DNA of 57,550 bases. It comes from UBA4055 sp964648295. Its GTDB lineage: Bacteria > UBA4055. Location: assembly GCA_964648295.1 (NCBI GenBank), contig CAZYNH010000014.1, forward strand, positions 1 to 57,550, written 5' to 3'. Both the position numbers and the translations under genes were made by a program. Shown here in pieces: positions 1 to 7,191 of the stretch (its first letter is position 1; every line of letters starts with the position of its first letter). The notes below the pieces were generated by a model. That model made no database searches. It saw only the letters and a list, made by a program, of their open reading frames with translations, and was not told the origin of the DNA.

Positions 1-55
1 AAGAAGGGAGATAAATGTGCTTAGCAATGTCTACAAAAAATCGGGTGTATTCCAT
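1..55 (-). CDS. N-terminus of an unidentified protein running off the left edge
   Basis: An ATG at 55..53 opens a frame that stays open to the window edge and reads MEYTRFFVDIAKHIYLPS. AAGGAG at 68..63 lies 7 nt upstream, a good Shine-Dalgarno spacing. A competing ATG at 59..57 gives only a 12-codon frame. Eighteen residues are too few to assign a family. It follows the XRE/membrane-protein pair on the same strand, 85 nt downstream, so it may be read from the same promoter. Confidence 0.45.
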   Translation of the reverse strand, partial: MEYTRFFVDIAKHIYLPS

Positions 56-60
56 ACATT

Positions 61-97
61 CGCTCCTTAAACTTAACTATTAGTTAACTTTTGAGCG
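61..97 (-). promoter_or_regulatory. Inverted repeat overlapping the ribosome binding site of the edge gene
   Basis: On the minus strand CGCTC at 97..93 can pair with GAGCG at 65..61, and AGTTAACTA at 89..81 with TAGTTAAGT at 79..71 (8 of 9 pairs). The 3' arm contains GAG of the AAGGAG ribosome binding site, so the folded RNA would partly hide it. The inner 19 bp (71-89) is also a near-perfect DNA palindrome and could equally be an operator, for example for the adjacent XRE regulator. The structure is seen; the function is inferred. Confidence 0.4.
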
Positions 98-140
98 CAA
101 AAATAAACCAATAAAAAAGCACATCAGAGAGACAATACTA

Positions 141-476
141 TTAATATTTGTAGAACAAGAACAATCCCGCCGAACCTCTGACCAAGCTGATAGATGAGAT
201 GAAAACATAAAACCAGTTCAGCTCAGGAAAGAAAATATATACGACCCCCATGATCGTAGCTGTAATGATTCCTTCCCAGCTGTTGGATCTGTGCGTAAGC
301 TCCATTTCCCTTTCATCAGGTTTATGACCCGGTATGACCAGAAGCATCCCTGCCAAGAAAGGGATAAAACCAAGTATAACTCCCCATATATCGTATTTTA
401 CGCACAAGAAGTAAGTGACTATCCCGGAAAACATCTGCGATCCGAAAAGAACAAGATAATTACCTTTTAGTTTCAT
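141..476 (-). CDS. Small multi-pass membrane protein paired with an XRE regulator
   Basis: A protein of 111 residues with about four hydrophobic segments: near residues 6-25, 28-46, 70-86 and 90-109. A charged loop containing PDEREMELTHRS sits in the middle. I chose ATG at 476 because CGGAGG lies 6 nt upstream; the TTG two codons earlier directly abuts that site. The start overlaps the end of the upstream regulator gene by 17 nt, so the two are probably translationally coupled. Small membrane proteins coded with one short XRE regulator are common in bacteria and usually uncharacterised. I do not recognise a specific function. Confidence 0.75.
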   Translation of the reverse strand: MKLKGNYLVLFGSQMFSGIVTYFLCVKYDIWGVILGFIPFLAGMLLVIPGHKPDEREMELTHRSNSWEGIITATIMGVVYIFFPELNWFYVFISSISLVRGSAGLFLFYKY

Positions 477-681
477 TTTCAACCTCCGTCAAATAAAATA
501 TTTCTTCCACGTTTACTTTGAAGAATCTTGCGATCTTCAATGCCGAAACGATCGTCGGAACGAATTTATTGTTCTCGACAGAATTGATTGTCTGCCTGCT
601 CAGTCCTACCTCTCTGCTCAGATCATCCTGAGTGATATTCAGCCTGGCTCTCCATACTCTTAAACTGTTTCCGACTTCCAT
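460..681 (-). CDS. XRE/Cro-type helix-turn-helix transcriptional regulator
   Basis: A 73-residue protein that is almost entirely one HTH_3 domain. The segment around LNITQDDLSREVGLSRQTI is the helix-turn-helix with the usual recognition helix, followed by the IxxIExNKxxPs-like stretch 'INSVENNKFVPTIVSALKIA'. It resembles the short YozG-like stand-alone regulators. The start is ATG at 681, preceded by GGAGGA; the frame extends upstream but without another site. It is the first gene of an operon with the membrane protein downstream and has a near-consensus promoter at 709-737. Autoregulation is likely for this class, but I cannot identify an operator with confidence. Confidence 0.85.
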   Translation of the reverse strand: MEVGNSLRVWRARLNITQDDLSREVGLSRQTINSVENNKFVPTIVSALKIARFFKVNVEEIFYLTEVENETKR

Positions 682-708
682 TTTTCCTCCTGCAAAAATC
701 TTAATGGC

Positions 709-737
709 AATATACAACACTCTTGTCTTTTTGTCAA
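709..737 (-). promoter_or_regulatory. Sigma70-type promoter of the XRE operon
   Basis: TTGACA at 737..732 and TATATT at 714..709 are separated by exactly 17 nt. The predicted transcription start is near 703, giving a leader of about 20 nt before the ATG at 681. It lies in the 45 nt after the uvrA stop codon. Confidence 0.75.
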
Positions 738-782
738 GTTAATTTTACATTTTGTATGCTATATTTTACGAACTTTTTTCTC

Positions 783-3653
783 TTACTTTCTGTTTTGGAG
801 CTCTTTTTTGACTTCGATGGAAGTGTAGCCTTTGCCGGACTTTGCGAGTTCCTGTACGGTACCCTCAAATGTGATATTGCCGCCGGAAGGCCCTCCGTCC
901 GGCCCCATGTCTATGACATGGTCGCAGTTGACGATGACATCGAGGTTGTGCTCGATGATGATGATGGTGCTGCCTGCCGACCTGAGATCTTTTAGCACAT
1001 TGAGAAGATGCTGAATGTCTAAGAAATGAAGTCCCGTGGTCGGTTCGTCAAGTATATAAACTGTGCCGGCTTTTTTTGTCTTTGAAAGCTCTTTGGCGAG
1101 TTTGATCCTCTGCGCTTCTCCGCCCGAAAGGGTCGTTGAAGGCTGACCGAGTTTGATATATCCCATCCCTACCTGCATTAAAGTCTGCATTTTGTTTTTC
1201 AGCGTTGGAATATTTTGAAAGTGCTCATAAGCTTCCTGAACATCCATATCGAGTATTTCGTTAATATTCTTATCCTTAAAAGTGGCTTCGAGAGTCTCGG
1301 AACTGTACCTTTTTCCGTGACAGACATCGCACTCCACATAAACATCGGCAAGAAAGTGCATTTCGATCTTGATAACTCCGCTGCCCTCGCATTTTTCGCA
1401 CCTGCCCCCCTTCACATTAAAGCTGAAACGGGATTTGGTGTATCCGCGCATTCTTGAAAGTTTCGTCTGGGCCATTATATCCCTGATATGATCGAACGCT
1501 CCGATGTAAGTGACCGGATTCGACCTGGGAGTTCTGCCTATCGGACTCTGGTCAATTTTTATCAGCCTTAAGTCGCGCTCCTCGAACTTCATTCCGAGCC
1601 TGTCTTCGAGATATATCTCGCCGTATTCGTAATCCGCCTTGAGATTGGTCGAATCCTTGAGTTCCTCTTTGTTCGAGGCCAAAGTTCTGAGCGCGTTGAA
1701 AAGCGTGTCCATTACAAGGCTGCTCTTCCCCGCTCCCGATACTCCCGTCACGACCGTCATCTTGTTCAGCGGGAATTTTACGGTCAGGTTTTTGAGGTTA
1801 TTGGTCTTAGCGCCTTTCAGAACGATGTTCCCCGTACTTTCGACGGAATCGAGGTCTATGTGGACATTCTTGCGTCTGAAAACATAATCGGAAGTGTGCG
1901 TATCGGCCTTTTCCAGCCCTTTAAAACCGCCCGAGTAAACGATCTCTCCCCCGAAAATGCCCGCTTCTTTACCGAAGTCAACTATCGTATCTCCCGCCTC
2001 TATAGTCTCTCTGTCGTGCTCTACCACTATGACCGTGTTACCTTTCTTTTTAAGCTGAATAAGATTGTCAAGCAACCTCTGATTATCCTTCTGATGAAGT
2101 CCTATACTCGGTTCGTCGAGCACATAAATGACGCCTGTCAGGCCGCTCGCGATCTGGCTCGCGAGCCTTATCCTCTGCGATTCGCCCCCGGACAGGCTCC
2201 TCGCGTTCCTGTCTAGCGTGAGGTATTTCAGGCCTACATTGACGAGGAAACCGAGCCTTTCCTGAGTTTCTTTCAGAAGTTCCTTTACAATAAAATTCTC
2301 TTTTTCGGTCAGCGTTTTCGGCAGGTCTTTAATGAATTTTAAAAGTTTATCTATCTCAAGCGTGGTTATCCCGTTTATGTTAAGGCCGTTCACCCTTACA
2401 GCGAGACTTTCCTTCCTGAGCCTCTTTCCGCCGCACGAACTGCATTCCGCGTCCGTCATGAACACTTCGTAATAAGTTCTCGCCATGTTGGATGATGTTT
2501 CCTTGTAACGCCTCTCAATAATGTTCGCAAGTCCTTCATAAGTCGATGTTATCACGCCCTTGAATGTTTTGGAGGAATAGTTCATGGAGACCTGCTTCTT
2601 CGTGCCGTACATTACAGCTTTCACGGCTTCCTGGGGTATCTGATTGAAAGGAGTGTCGGGATCGACTCCGTAAGCCTCAAGTATCCCTTTTATCTTTCTG
2701 TATTCGATATTCTGACCTACAATAAACGGGATAGCACCGTTCGAGATATTCTTCTTCGAGAATTTGACCAGTTTATTTATATCCACTCTCTTGAAAAAAC
2801 CGAGGCCGTGGCAGTCCGGGCACATACCGGCTGGGGTGTTGAAAGAAAATGAATTGGGCGAAAGGTCGGGATAGCTGATGGAACATTTCTGACAGTAATT
2901 TTTCTCGCTGTACAGGACTTCTGTTTCTGTGTCGAGGTTTTTTATGATCAGGTTCCCCTGCGAGAGCTTTAGAGCTGTCTCGACCGATTCTGCGAGCCTG
3001 CTTTTTATTTCGCCGTTCATTTTAAGGCGGTCTATCACCACGAAAAGTTTGTGGAATTTCTTATCGTCAACTTTGATATCGTCTTCGAGAGTGAATTCCT
3101 CATCATCAATAATGACCCTTACATATCCCTCGGCTTTAAGATAGTCCAGCGAATTTTTCAGATTGCCCTTCTGCCTTAAAATATAGGGTGATACGACGGA
3201 GAATTTTGTATCCTTCTTCAAATTGGTCATCACATCGTTAATTATCTCATCGACAGACCGGGATGTGACCAGATCTCCGCAGTCGTGGCAGTACTGATGC
3301 CCGATCCTCGCGTACATCATACGGATGAAGTCGAATATCTCCGTGACAGTCCCGACTGTCGAGCGCGGGTTCGAAGATGAGGTTTTCTGCTCGATCGAGA
3401 TCGCCGGCGAAAGTCCTTCTATCGAATCGATCTTCGGTTTCTTCATCACGCCGAGGAACTGTTTCGTATAGTTCGACAGAGACTCTACATAGCGTCTTTG
3501 CCCTTCGGTGTAGATCGTATCGAAGGCCAGCGATGATTTGCCCGACCCGCTTATTCCTGTGAAGACAATAAGCTTGTTCTTATCGAGCTCAAGGTCTATA
3601 TATTTAAGATTGTGTTCGCCGGCGCCTTTTATTACAAGTTTTCCGTCCGCCAT
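783..3653 (-). CDS. uvrA: Excinuclease ABC subunit A (UvrA)
   Basis: DNA-damage recognition ATPase of nucleotide excision repair; it acts as a dimer with UvrB in the cytoplasm. The 956 residues match the usual 930-960. Two ABC ATPase units are visible: Walker A GISGSGKSS near residue 36 with signature LSGGESQR, and Walker A GVSGAGKSS in the C-terminal half with signature LSGGEAQR. Zinc-binding cysteines occur in the insertion (CQKCS...CPDCHG) and in the C-terminal module (CEKCEG...CDVCHG). The ATG at 3653 follows GGAGGA at 10 nt; the frame extends 20 codons further but across the promoter. It is divergent from the small secreted gene at 3864. No uvrB or uvrC is present in the window. Confidence 0.97.
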   Translation of the reverse strand: MADGKLVIKGAGEHNLKYIDLELDKNKLIVFTGISGSGKSSLAFDTIYTEGQRRYVESLSNYTKQFLGVMKKPKIDSIEGLSPAISIEQKTSSSNPRSTVGTVTEIFDFIRMMYARIGHQYCHDCGDLVTSRSVDEIINDVMTNLKKDTKFSVVSPYILRQKGNLKNSLDYLKAEGYVRVIIDDEEFTLEDDIKVDDKKFHKLFVVIDRLKMNGEIKSRLAESVETALKLSQGNLIIKNLDTETEVLYSEKNYCQKCSISYPDLSPNSFSFNTPAGMCPDCHGLGFFKRVDINKLVKFSKKNISNGAIPFIVGQNIEYRKIKGILEAYGVDPDTPFNQIPQEAVKAVMYGTKKQVSMNYSSKTFKGVITSTYEGLANIIERRYKETSSNMARTYYEVFMTDAECSSCGGKRLRKESLAVRVNGLNINGITTLEIDKLLKFIKDLPKTLTEKENFIVKELLKETQERLGFLVNVGLKYLTLDRNARSLSGGESQRIRLASQIASGLTGVIYVLDEPSIGLHQKDNQRLLDNLIQLKKKGNTVIVVEHDRETIEAGDTIVDFGKEAGIFGGEIVYSGGFKGLEKADTHTSDYVFRRKNVHIDLDSVESTGNIVLKGAKTNNLKNLTVKFPLNKMTVVTGVSGAGKSSLVMDTLFNALRTLASNKEELKDSTNLKADYEYGEIYLEDRLGMKFEERDLRLIKIDQSPIGRTPRSNPVTYIGAFDHIRDIMAQTKLSRMRGYTKSRFSFNVKGGRCEKCEGSGVIKIEMHFLADVYVECDVCHGKRYSSETLEATFKDKNINEILDMDVQEAYEHFQNIPTLKNKMQTLMQVGMGYIKLGQPSTTLSGGEAQRIKLAKELSKTKKAGTVYILDEPTTGLHFLDIQHLLNVLKDLRSAGSTIIIIEHNLDVIVNCDHVIDMGPDGGPSGGNITFEGTVQELAKSGKGYTSIEVKKELQNRK

Positions 3654-3684
3654 TCTGTCTTTTCCTCCGGTAATGAAAAGATTA

Positions 3685-3713
3685 AATATAATCGTAAAAC
3701 TTGACAAAAACAA
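3685..3713 (-). promoter_or_regulatory. Probable uvrA promoter
   Basis: TATATT at 3690..3685 with TTGTTT at 3713..3708, spacer 17. It overlaps the divergent plus-strand promoter at 3701-3729, so the two RNA polymerases would compete. I found no recognisable LexA box. Confidence 0.5.
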
Positions 3714-3729
3714 AAAGTTTGTTTATATT
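3701..3729 (+). promoter_or_regulatory. Near-consensus promoter of the small secreted protein gene
   Basis: TTGACA at 3701-3706 and TATATT at 3724-3729, spacer 17. Predicted start is near 3736, which leaves an unusually long leader of about 128 nt before the GTG at 3864. Confidence 0.75.
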
Positions 3730-3778
3730 ATTTGCCAGAGAAGATTTTAACGCCGAGATGAAAAAGTATATTCTTCAG

Positions 3779-3803
3779 GCTCCGTTTAACACCGGAGCAG
3801 TTT
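3779..3803 (+). promoter_or_regulatory. Hairpin plus T-run in the leader, attenuator-like
   Basis: GCTCCG (3779-3784) pairs perfectly with CGGAGC (3793-3798) around an 8-nt loop, and TTTTT follows two bases later. The stem is short (6 bp) but GC-rich. It lies between promoter and gene, so a terminator here would act as an attenuator. A second small stem (GCCC/GGGC, about 3834-3849) sits just before the ribosome binding site and could be an alternative fold. Confidence 0.4.
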
Positions 3804-3863
3804 TTCTCACCCAAAAAATCTTCTCCAAAAAACGCCCGTTATTTTGGGCAAAGGAGGTACAAA

Positions 3864-4220
3864 GTGAAGAGAATAATGCTGATGTTGATCTTAGCAGCCG
3901 CTATGTTGTTTTCCGCCGCTAAACTGAATATCGAACAAAGGGACAGGAAGATCATAATGACCGATGAGGAGGGGTATCCTCTCGAAGACGGATTTTATAA
4001 TGTCACTTTCAGGATTTATGACAGCGTAAGGGACGGAAGTCTCTTAGCCGAGAAAACGGAGATCGTTGAATCAAAAGACGGTGTTTGTAAAATGTGCGAA
4101 GGTGTTATCGCGCCTGATCTGCATGCAAAAGGTTATAAAGAAGTATGGATAACAATGAAGATCGAGGAGTTTCCGGAAACCAAACACCGCATCAGGATTT
4201 TTTTAGATCCGCTCAAATAA
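3864..4220 (+). CDS. Small secreted protein with a fibre-type N-terminal domain
   Basis: 118 residues. GTG start at 3864 with AAGGAGGT 5-6 nt upstream. Residues 1-19 form a signal peptide (KR, hydrophobic run, FSA-A). The mature part reads 'IIMTDEEGYPLEDGFYNVTFRIYDS...DGSLLAEKTE', which matches the pattern 'LTDxxGxPLxxGxYxvtFxIYDxxxGGxxLWxET'. That pattern is common at the N-termini of large secreted tail-fibre-like proteins in FCB and related bacteria. Here the domain stands alone and ends as a small periplasmic or extracellular protein. It is a single-gene transcription unit with its own promoter, leader hairpin and terminator. Exact function unknown; the domain match is from memory of the pattern, not a search. 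Confidence 0.7.
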   Translation: MKRIMLMLILAAAMLFSAAKLNIEQRDRKIIMTDEEGYPLEDGFYNVTFRIYDSVRDGSLLAEKTEIVESKDGVCKMCEGVIAPDLHAKGYKEVWITMKIEEFPETKHRIRIFLDPLK

Positions 4221-4250
4221 CCATTTTATAGTGAGGATATTCTTTAAAAA

Positions 4251-4278
4251 AACCTTCCATAACCGGAAGGTTTTTTTT
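4251..4278 (+). terminator. Intrinsic terminator after the small secreted gene
   Basis: AACCTTCC (4251-4258) pairs with GGAAGGTT (4265-4272) over 8 bp with a 6-nt loop, followed by an eight-T run. An A-run on the other side makes it weakly bidirectional. Confidence 0.85.
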
Positions 4279-4283
4279 ATAAT
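4255..4283 (+). promoter_or_regulatory. Candidate miaA promoter giving a leaderless mRNA
   Basis: A perfect -10 box TATAAT (4278-4283) directly follows the terminator T-run. The -35 region at 17 nt (TTCCAT) is poor. By the usual spacing, +1 falls at 4290, the A of the miaA ATG. No Shine-Dalgarno sequence exists between the terminator and the start. Confidence 0.45.
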
Positions 4284-4289
4284 TCAGTC

Positions 4290-5204
4290 ATGAATAAAAA
4301 TTATGATCTCATAGCCGTTACCGGACCGACAGCCACAGGGAAGACGGCGTTCGCCGCGGCGCTGGCATACGAACTTGACGGCGAGATAATATCGGCGGAC
4401 TCAAGACAGGTCTACCGCGGAATGACAATAGGCACCGGAAAGGACATCGATGATTATATTGTGAACGGGAAAAATATACCTTATCACCTTATTGACATCT
4501 GCGAAGCGGGTGAAGAATACAATGTATTCAGGTTCAAACAGGATTTTGAACGTTCATACGATGACATCCGCTCAAAGAACAGAACGCCAGTACTTTGCGG
4601 CGGTTCAGGCCTGTATATTGAAGCTGTTCTGAAGGATTACGGGCTTATTGACGTGCCCTCCGACCCTCAGTTGAGAAAAAAGCTTGAGAATAAGACCGAT
4701 GAAGAACTCTCAAAAATACTTTCCGGGCTTACCGCGCTACATAACATATCGGACACTTCGAACAGGAAAAGGCTGTTAAGGGCGATCGAGATAGCTGAAT
4801 ATCAGAAAGACCGCCCGCTAGAAAATCTTAAAGCCCCTTTAAAATTCACGATTTTCGGAATTCACTTCGAAAGAGATATGATAAAAAGAAGGATCACGGA
4901 GAGGCTCAGGCAGAGGCTTGATGACGGCATGGTCAGAGAGGCTCAGATGCTTTTAAACAGCGGAATATCAAACGATAAGCTCGTTTATTACGGGCTCGAA
5001 TACAAATACCTTGCGGAATATCTTGACGGGCAGTACACCTATAACGATATGTTCCAGAAGCTCAATTCCGCCATTCACCGCTTTGCCAAACGGCAGATGA
5101 CATGGTTCAGGAAAATGGAACGCGATGGCATGAAGATCAACTGGATTGACGGTAACCTTCCTCTGAAAGAAAAGATCCGCCGTGCATTAAATATATTAGA
5201 ATGA
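4290..5204 (+). CDS. miaA: tRNA dimethylallyltransferase (MiaA)
   Basis: Transfers a dimethylallyl group to N6 of A37 in tRNAs that read UNN codons. 304 residues, family-typical. The P-loop GPTATGKT is at residues 11-18, followed by the substrate-site signature ADSRQVYRGMTIGTGK (about 35-50). The C-terminal 'FAKRQMTWFRK' is also family-typical. The start at 4290 has no ribosome binding site, unlike almost every other gene here, and sits about 7 nt after a TATAAT box (see the promoter entry). The gene is followed after 16 nt by the sirtuin, probably in one operon. Confidence 0.96.
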   Translation: MNKNYDLIAVTGPTATGKTAFAAALAYELDGEIISADSRQVYRGMTIGTGKDIDDYIVNGKNIPYHLIDICEAGEEYNVFRFKQDFERSYDDIRSKNRTPVLCGGSGLYIEAVLKDYGLIDVPSDPQLRKKLENKTDEELSKILSGLTALHNISDTSNRKRLLRAIEIAEYQKDRPLENLKAPLKFTIFGIHFERDMIKRRITERLRQRLDDGMVREAQMLLNSGISNDKLVYYGLEYKYLAEYLDGQYTYNDMFQKLNSAIHRFAKRQMTWFRKMERDGMKINWIDGNLPLKEKIRRALNILE

Positions 5205-5220
5205 GTTCATGGGAGAAATA

Positions 5221-5928
5221 ATGAAAAAAGCGCTTATACTCACAGGAGCAGGACTTTCGGCGGAATCGGGGATCAGAACTTTCAGGGATTCCGACGGATT
5301 ATGGGAAGAACATGATGTTATGGAGGTCTGTTCCGTGGAGGGATGGATCAGGGACAGGGAGAAAGTCTTAAACTTCTATGACATGAGAAGAAAGGATATA
5401 GCGGATAAGATACCTAACGCGTCCCATATAATGATATCTGAGATGAAGCACAGATTCGGCAATAACCTCAGCGTTATTACCCAGAATGTTGATGACCTTC
5501 TTGAGAAAGCGGGATGTGAGGAAATAATACACCTGCACGGCGAGCTCAGAAAGCTGAGATGCGAGATGTGCGGGCATATCTTCGATATCGGCTACGATTC
5601 GATCAGGAACTACAGAGAGTGCCCTGTATGCAAAAGCCATGCGCTAAGGCATCATATAGTCATGTTCGGAGAACCTGCGCCCTTCTACCAGAAACTCTAT
5701 TCCGAGCTTATGTCCGCCGAACTTCTGGTCGTGATCGGCACAAGCGGTGAAGTCCTGCCTGTATCGCAGTTCGCTTCATATACAAAATATTCGATCCTGA
5801 ACAACCTTGAACATTCGATGTCTATCAATCACATGATATTCACGCATACATTTTACGAAAAAGCCACCACCGCCGCGCCCAAGATCAAGAAGCTCATCGA
5901 AAAATATTTCGGGACCGGGGAAGTATAG
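5221..5928 (+). CDS. cobB: NAD-dependent protein deacylase, CobB-like sirtuin
   Basis: 235 residues. Removes acyl groups from lysines using NAD+. Visible: NAD-binding GAGLSAESGIRTFR near the N-terminus, TQNVDDL, catalytic HLHGEL, and a zinc site of two Cys pairs (CEMC...CPVC), then GTSGEVLPVS. The stretch 'NFYDMRR' carries the Tyr-x-x-Arg pair that in E. coli CobB and SIRT5 recognises acidic acyl groups, so desuccinylase/demalonylase activity is likely. ATG at 5221 follows GGGAG at 5 nt; an ATG at 5209 is in frame but has no site. The C-terminal third departs from CobB: the usual ...NLEPS... loop is not evident and is replaced by 'NNLEHSMSINHM'. Confidence 0.92.
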   Translation: MKKALILTGAGLSAESGIRTFRDSDGLWEEHDVMEVCSVEGWIRDREKVLNFYDMRRKDIADKIPNASHIMISEMKHRFGNNLSVITQNVDDLLEKAGCEEIIHLHGELRKLRCEMCGHIFDIGYDSIRNYRECPVCKSHALRHHIVMFGEPAPFYQKLYSELMSAELLVVIGTSGEVLPVSQFASYTKYSILNNLEHSMSINHMIFTHTFYEKATTAAPKIKKLIEKYFGTGEV

Positions 5929-5939
5929 ATATTTTTTCG

Positions 5940-7082
5940 CTATGTAGTCATAAAATCAAGGTAATTATTCTGCGAGATCACTGTATATTCCGAATCGGGG
6001 TATGCTTCTGTCCATGAATTTGGTGCTTTCGGCTTCTTTTTAATATTCCATTTGAACACATAAGCCCGTAAAACCCCGTTTTCTTCCTCGACCCAGTCAA
6101 TTTCCTGCTGAGTATATGTCCGCCAGAAATAGTTCGATGATCTCATGCCTGTTATGCTTTGATATTTAATTCTTTCCGAAACAAGATAATTTTCCCATAA
6201 GTCTCCGGCGTCGTTTCTGAGATTTAAGCGGTTGAAATTCCCGATTATGACGTTTCTGATCCCGTTGTCGTAAAAATACCAGCGGTTCATTTTTGAAATT
6301 TCTTTTCTCATGTTCCTTGAAAAGCCGCGCAGTTTGAAAATGACGAATACTTTTGATAAAAGATCGAGATATTTTTCGACTGTATTTTTTGCTATATTAA
6401 GTTGAGATCCCAATTCCTGCAATGATACTTCTTTCCCGGTCTGAAATGCTATCAGTCGGAGAAGATCAATTATCTTATCGGATTGTCTGATTCCTTCAAA
6501 AGAAAGAATATCCCTTAGAAGATATGAGTTAAGGATATCATAAAGATAGTTCTGCTTATCGTTCCAGTCTGAATACTGCTCAAGTTCAGGGTAAGATCCG
6601 AATATCATTCTTTCTTCGAGTTTTTCTTTGGTCTCCAGAATGTTCTCGTATTTTTTGAATTCCATTTGCGCAAAAGGATAAAGATATATCGTGTTTTTCC
6701 TGCCTACAAGAGGTTCTCCCAGTTTATTCGTCAGATCAAAAACCGAAGAGCCTGTGACAATGATCTTCAAGTTTTTGAAATTGTCGGCTATAAGCTTCAA
6801 TACTAACCCTGAATCCGGAATTTTCTGAGCTTCATCAATAACAAGAAGGCTGGATTTGTTCAAAATCCTCTTATAATTCTCAACAGACCTGTCTTCAAAC
6901 AGACTGGCATGGCGGATGTCTTCGCCGTTGAATTTAAGATATTCGCCTTTGGAAATTCCTTCAAGATAATGATTGATCAGTTCTGTCTTGCCTACCCGTC
7001 TGGCACCGAGTATCACAAGCACTTTGCCGGGCAGGATTTTTTTCCCCATATTTTCAGAAATCGCTCTTTCAATAAATTTCAT
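5940..7082 (-). CDS. AAA-family ATPase with C-terminal DUF4143
   Basis: 380 residues. Walker A GARRVGKTE at about 26-34, Walker B 'SLLVIDEAQKI' near 77-87, sensor-like 'KIIVTGSSVF'. A winged-helix segment ('SLQELGSQLNIAKNTVEKYLDLL') and a DUF4143 nuclease-like region ending 'FYWRTYTQQEIDWV' follow. This architecture (AAA_14 + DUF4143) is widespread, often in multiple horizontally moving copies; its role is unsettled. It has its own promoter (7139-7167), is convergent with the sirtuin (11 nt gap, no terminator visible), and does not belong to the lpxD operon downstream of which it lies. The ribosome binding site is weak (ACGG). Confidence 0.88.
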   Translation of the reverse strand: MKFIERAISENMGKKILPGKVLVILGARRVGKTELINHYLEGISKGEYLKFNGEDIRHASLFEDRSVENYKRILNKSSLLVIDEAQKIPDSGLVLKLIADNFKNLKIIVTGSSVFDLTNKLGEPLVGRKNTIYLYPFAQMEFKKYENILETKEKLEERMIFGSYPELEQYSDWNDKQNYLYDILNSYLLRDILSFEGIRQSDKIIDLLRLIAFQTGKEVSLQELGSQLNIAKNTVEKYLDLLSKVFVIFKLRGFSRNMRKEISKMNRWYFYDNGIRNVIIGNFNRLNLRNDAGDLWENYLVSERIKYQSITGMRSSNYFWRTYTQQEIDWVEEENGVLRAYVFKWNIKKKPKAPNSWTEAYPDSEYTVISQNNYLDFMTT

Positions 7083-7138
7083 AATACCGTCTAATCAAAT
7101 TGACTATTTTTAATTTAATTCCGTCAACCTACTGACGC

Positions 7139-7167
7139 AATTTAATCAATTTCCATCAATTAGTCAA
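7139..7167 (-). promoter_or_regulatory. Promoter of the AAA/DUF4143 gene
   Basis: TTGACT (7167..7162), 17-nt spacer, TAAATT (7144..7139); predicted start near 7132 and a leader of about 50 nt. The surrounding 100 bp is AT-rich and holds several short copies of TCAATT/AATTGA. Confidence 0.5.
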
Positions 7168-7191
7168 GAAATATTAGATAGAATTTAGCAG

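Noticed and set aside
723..3562. Several plus-strand frames opposite uvrA
   Set aside because: They have no ribosome binding sites, lie antisense to a complete conserved gene and show no domain.
3701..3922. Plus-strand 73-codon frame in front of and into the small secreted gene
   Set aside because: It starts in the -35 box, has no ribosome binding site and overlaps the well-supported signal-peptide gene in another frame.
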